DNA of 64,000 bases from Spirosoma aureum. GTDB lineage: Bacteria > Bacteroidota > Bacteroidia > Cytophagales > Spirosomataceae. Position numbers and translations under genes: made by a program. Of the stretch, positions 61,499 to 64,000 are shown piece after piece. The notes beneath the pieces were generated by a model. That model ran no database searches. It saw only the letters and a list, made by a program, of their open reading frames with translations, and had not been told where the DNA came from. The stretch covers positions 507,001-571,000 of the forward strand of contig NZ_CP050063.1 in NCBI RefSeq assembly GCF_011604685.1, in the 5' to 3' direction. Each line of letters begins with the position of its first letter. The stretch's first letter is position 1.

Positions 61499-62902
61499 AT
61501 GTATGTGTCTATAAGTCAGAAAATGGGCCAGTTACCTCCCGATTATAAGGAGGAGATGCTCGCATCCATTCGCGAAGAGTTTAGTGCGAGTGGTAAAACC
61601 ATTGTGGTGCTCGACGATGATCCTACCGGTACACAAACGTCTCATGATGTAACCGTGCTTACGTCGTGGCGTGTAGGACTGATTGCAGAAGAATTGAAAA
61701 GGAAACCGCCAATTTTGTTTATTCTCACCAATTCGCGCAGCTTGCCCGAGAAGGAAGCGGTTGAACTTGCGCACGAAATTGGCTATAACTTAAAAGAAGC
61801 TGTTAACGCTAGCGGACGGGAGATTGTCGTTATCAGCCGAAGTGATTCTACATTGAGAGGCCATTTCCCGGCTGAAGTGGATTCTATCGCCAGCATGCTG
61901 GACATGACAGAGGCTACAATCGTATTGGTGCCAGCCTTTATTGAAGGCGGGCGATTTACGATTGGTGATGTGCATTACCTAGTTGAAAATCAGGAGTTAG
62001 TACCCGTGTCGGATACACCTTTCGCTCACGATGTGGTGTTTGGATACAAGCACGCTGATTTGAAACTATGGGTAGAAGAAAAAACCAAAGGACGGGTAAA
62101 GGCAGCGGATGTGGGCTCCCTATCAATTGACGATATCCGGGTGGGTGGGCCGCAGGTAGTTAAGGAAAAATTGATGGCCTGTGCCAACGGGTCGATTTAT
62201 ATTGTCAACGCTGCCAGTTACCGGGATCTGGAGGTCGTTGCAATGGGCTTGATATGGGCAGAGAAGTCGGGGAAAAAGTTTCTATACCGCAGTTCGGCAA
62301 CGTTGGTTCCTATCCGGGCTGGTATGGAGAGCGGTAAAATTTTTTCTCCCCCCAAAGAGGCCACAAATTCTGTCAATGGAGCACTCGTTGTGGTAGGATC
62401 GCATGTTCCTAAAACAACCAGCCAGCTTAACTGGCTTCTGAAAAATGGCAACTATCAATCCATCGAAGTGAATGTAGCAGAGATCCTGCAATCAGTAGAA
62501 CCACAGTTGGAGGCAACAGCAATTAGCCGACAAACGGATGAGTGGCTTTCTGCCGGAAAGAATGTGGTGATTCATACCAGTCGCCAGTTAGCGGTAGGTA
62601 CTGATTCTGAAAGTAGTTTGCGAATCAATGCTTCGGTTTCCGATTTTCTGGTCAATATCATGAAAAGCCTTACGGTCCGGCCGAAATTTATTGTGGCCAA
62701 AGGAGGAATTACCTCCAGTGATCTGGCATCCAAAGGGCTTTCTTCAGAAAAAGCGGTGGTTCTTGGAGCTGTAATTCCTGGGGTTCCGGTCTGGCAAATG
62801 GATAGGGAGAGCAAATTTCCGGGGATTAAGTATGTCGTTTTCCCCGGTAATGTTGGCGATGAAGCCGCGCTGGATGAGGTATGCCGGAAGTTAGCGGGTT
62901 AA
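61499..62902 (+). CDS. Four-carbon acid sugar kinase family protein (DUF1537)
   Basis: A 467-residue kinase. The N-terminal domain holds VVLDDDPTGTQT (family substrate-site motif), TNSRSLPEKEA, ISRSDSTLRGHFPAE and VPAFIEGGRFT. The C-terminal domain has GSHVPKTTSQL and the nucleotide-site FIVAKGGITSSD with VFPGNVGDE near the end. Members phosphorylate four-carbon acids such as oxo-tetronate or threonate with ATP. It is divergent from denD across 122 bp, so both promoters share that gap and probably one regulator. The start may also be MGQLPPDY at 61523. The exact substrate is inferred from the partner. Confidence 0.9.
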   Translation: MYVSISQKMGQLPPDYKEEMLASIREEFSASGKTIVVLDDDPTGTQTSHDVTVLTSWRVGLIAEELKRKPPILFILTNSRSLPEKEAVELAHEIGYNLKEAVNASGREIVVISRSDSTLRGHFPAEVDSIASMLDMTEATIVLVPAFIEGGRFTIGDVHYLVENQELVPVSDTPFAHDVVFGYKHADLKLWVEEKTKGRVKAADVGSLSIDDIRVGGPQVVKEKLMACANGSIYIVNAASYRDLEVVAMGLIWAEKSGKKFLYRSSATLVPIRAGMESGKIFSPPKEATNSVNGALVVVGSHVPKTTSQLNWLLKNGNYQSIEVNVAEILQSVEPQLEATAISRQTDEWLSAGKNVVIHTSRQLAVGTDSESSLRINASVSDFLVNIMKSLTVRPKFIVAKGGITSSDLASKGLSSEKAVVLGAVIPGVPVWQMDRESKFPGIKYVVFPGNVGDEAALDEVCRKLAG

Positions 62903-62933
62903 TGTTCATCTAGTGCCTTTCTGCCTGAGTAAA

Positions 62934-62964
62934 AACAACCCGGCTCTAGCGACCGGGCGTTTTG
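62934..62964 (+). terminator. Terminator of the kinase gene
   Basis: ACCCGG (62938-62943) pairs with CCGGGC-type arm (62953-62958) and the flanking AAAC/GTTT extends the stem with a bulge. A T-run follows. Confidence 0.7.
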
Positions 62965-63016
62965 ATTTACCCATCTTTGATTTATGTAATTCTAATCGTT
63001 GTAATTCGCGGAATCG

Positions 63017-63054
63017 AGCAAAAGTGTCTTCGTAAAAAAGCAGAGACTTTTGCT
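63017..63054. repeat. 9-bp hairpin
   Basis: AGCAAAAGT (63017-63025) pairs with ACTTTTGCT (63046-63054) across a 20-base loop. Confidence 0.35.
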
Positions 63055-63164
63055 ATACAGAGTTCTACAAATCAGTACGTTAAAAGTTGCGGAAGGGTTG
63101 CGTTGCTAAAAAAATAATTGATAACGATATCGTGTGTATAGCCTTTTCGCATGAATTCAACAAA

Positions 63165-63194
63165 AAGCACCGGCCTCAATGTGTGCCGGTGTTT
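63165..63194 (+). terminator. Hairpin with T-run
   Basis: CACCGGC (63168-63174) pairs with GCCGGTG (63185-63191), followed by TTTG and preceded by A5. It is terminator-like, with no gene in front of it. Confidence 0.5.
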
Positions 63195-63353
63195 GTGCAT
63201 ATAACATAGTTGATTTCTCTGGGCAGCAGTTGATTTGCGCCTTATTGATGAATACGTGGAGAGCTTACCCGTCGTTGCAAAAAAAATATAGGATAGTAGG
63301 TAGTAGTAAAGTCTTTAGTCGTAGGCAGGGGAAAGCAATGACAGCCGTAATAA

Positions 63354-63383
63354 AAACGCCGACTTCATCATGAGTCGGCGTTT
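63354..63383. terminator. 11-bp perfect hairpin with A/T flanks
   Basis: AAACGCCGACT (63354-63364) pairs with AGTCGGCGTTT (63373-63383). It is a clear terminator shape in a gene-free stretch. Confidence 0.6.
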
Positions 63384-63949
63384 CCTTATTCCACCAAGTA
63401 AAGAAGCAAATTACTAAAAATAAGCTCAATAACAGTGGGTTAGCTTCTTTTTAATGGCAACTTAATAACCGATGATCCATTTTTTATCACCTTTGGTCGA
63501 TTCATAGCTATGCGCAGATTGTGCCAGGAAATGGAGCGTTTACGCTATAAAAATTACGCAAGAAAACGCCTGTTGACGATCAGGATTCAGGCTTTCAATC
63601 GTACTTAAGGTCGATGTTGACAAAGGCATGAATTTAACGCTTTATTAGTTTTATCCTATAAATTTAATAGAGTGAAAAGTAGCTGATACGCAGTATTTTC
63701 TGCCTTACCGATCACTCAAACGTATCGATGGTCTTTCGTCGATACGTTAATGAGAAATCGTAACTATTTTTTGAAAATGTATTTATAAGGGGCTGATTTA
63801 CAGCTTGTTTACCAAAAGCTGGTATTTGCTGATTTGTGGTAGAGAATCTGTTACTCTTACCGATTAATAAGAGCCTAAACAAGGGAATTTGCGAAGCGAA
63901 ACGAATATACCTTAATTTGTTCCCAGTTTTACATAAATCAGTTTACCAC

Positions 63950-64000
63950 ATGAAAAAAATTCACTTTTCGATTTTGCTAGTTATAGCCCTTCTCGCGGGC
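63950..64000 (+). CDS. Start of an exported-protein gene (cut by window end)
   Basis: The frame from ATG 63950 reads MKKIHFSILLVIALLAG to the window edge. Two basic residues and a Leu/Ile-rich stretch form a signal peptide. The rest of the gene lies outside. A near match to the -7 promoter element (TTAATTTG) occurs about 40 bp upstream. Confidence 0.65.
   Translation, partial: MKKIHFSILLVIALLAG

Larger units (their letters stand above)
62903..63949. other. 1047-bp gap with four hairpins, no gene seen
   Basis: No convincing coding frame on either strand; a 64-codon frame at 63179-63373 lacks protein-like character. It holds the kinase terminator and three more hairpins (63017-63054, 63068-region not supported, 63165-63194, 63354-63383). 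Unannotated small RNAs would fit. Confidence 0.45.

Noticed and set aside
63179..63373. 64-codon plus-strand frame near the right end
   Set aside because: It begins inside a hairpin and ends at another, with no coding character; the stretch is more likely non-coding.

Overview
The window reads as chromosome of a Bacteroidota bacterium of the Cytophagales, most like Spirosoma or a close relative. I infer this from several traits seen together: type IX secretion (T9SS) sorting tails and a CHU_C-type tail on large secreted proteins, FG-GAP/VCBS, fibronectin III and He_PIG-like modules, a sigma/anti-sigma/DUF4097 operon, TPR histidine kinases with NarL regulators, DUF6371, a TMF/YadA-like adhesin, and a good match to the Bacteroidota promoter pattern (TTTG / TAnnTTTG) upstream of one sigma gene. 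The species call is inference, not a database match. No rRNA, convincing tRNA or CRISPR array was seen.

Layout. 1-4951 (minus): exopolysaccharide or O-antigen block with an O-antigen-ligase-like protein, two GT2 glycosyltransferases, an initiating sugar-phosphate transferase fused to an N-terminal receiver domain, and a separate receiver protein whose phosphoacceptor Asp is Glu. 5500-11993 (minus): a 1684-residue exported protein of unknown function, prmA, and a C-terminal fragment of a thioredoxin-like protein. 12175-15700: accessory island with a JAB/MPN lipoprotein gene broken by three in-frame stops but no frameshift, an overlapping exported partner, a small membrane protein, and two copies of the 5' end of an unknown gene. 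15872-18550: ABA4-like membrane protein, S41 peptidase, DEDDh exonuclease. 18629-24402: T9SS-tailed PQQ-type sugar dehydrogenase, diverging from an ECF sigma, HEAT-repeat anti-sigma and two DUF4097 proteins.

24831-37938: AraC regulator, GH116-like glycosidase, PPK2, MsrA, a gene-poor stretch with several tiny membrane proteins, a GH43-like protein, an M43 metalloprotease with fibronectin III repeats, and a PAS/ATPase protein that looks like an internally deleted histidine kinase. 38242-45243: a second sugar dehydrogenase without T9SS tail and a 1356-residue VCBS protein with the same C-terminal module set as the 18.6 kb dehydrogenase. 45399-50662: envelope proteins and a NarL-type two-component pair. 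50909-58977: TMF-type adhesin and a decayed paralogue, a DUF6371 primase-like gene next to an inverted pair of perfect DnaA boxes, a LytTR protein, and a CHU_C-tailed secreted protein. 59435-64000: ECF sigma factor, divergent denD and four-carbon acid sugar kinase, and the start of an exported protein.

Themes: envelope polysaccharide production under apparent response-regulator control, export of large adhesive or enzymatic proteins through T9SS, and carbohydrate or acid-sugar use. The least explained items are the receiver/sugar-transferase pair, an 87-residue two-cysteine module present four times in two secreted proteins, a 175-bp intergenic repeat, and the JAB lipoprotein with three clean nonsense codons.
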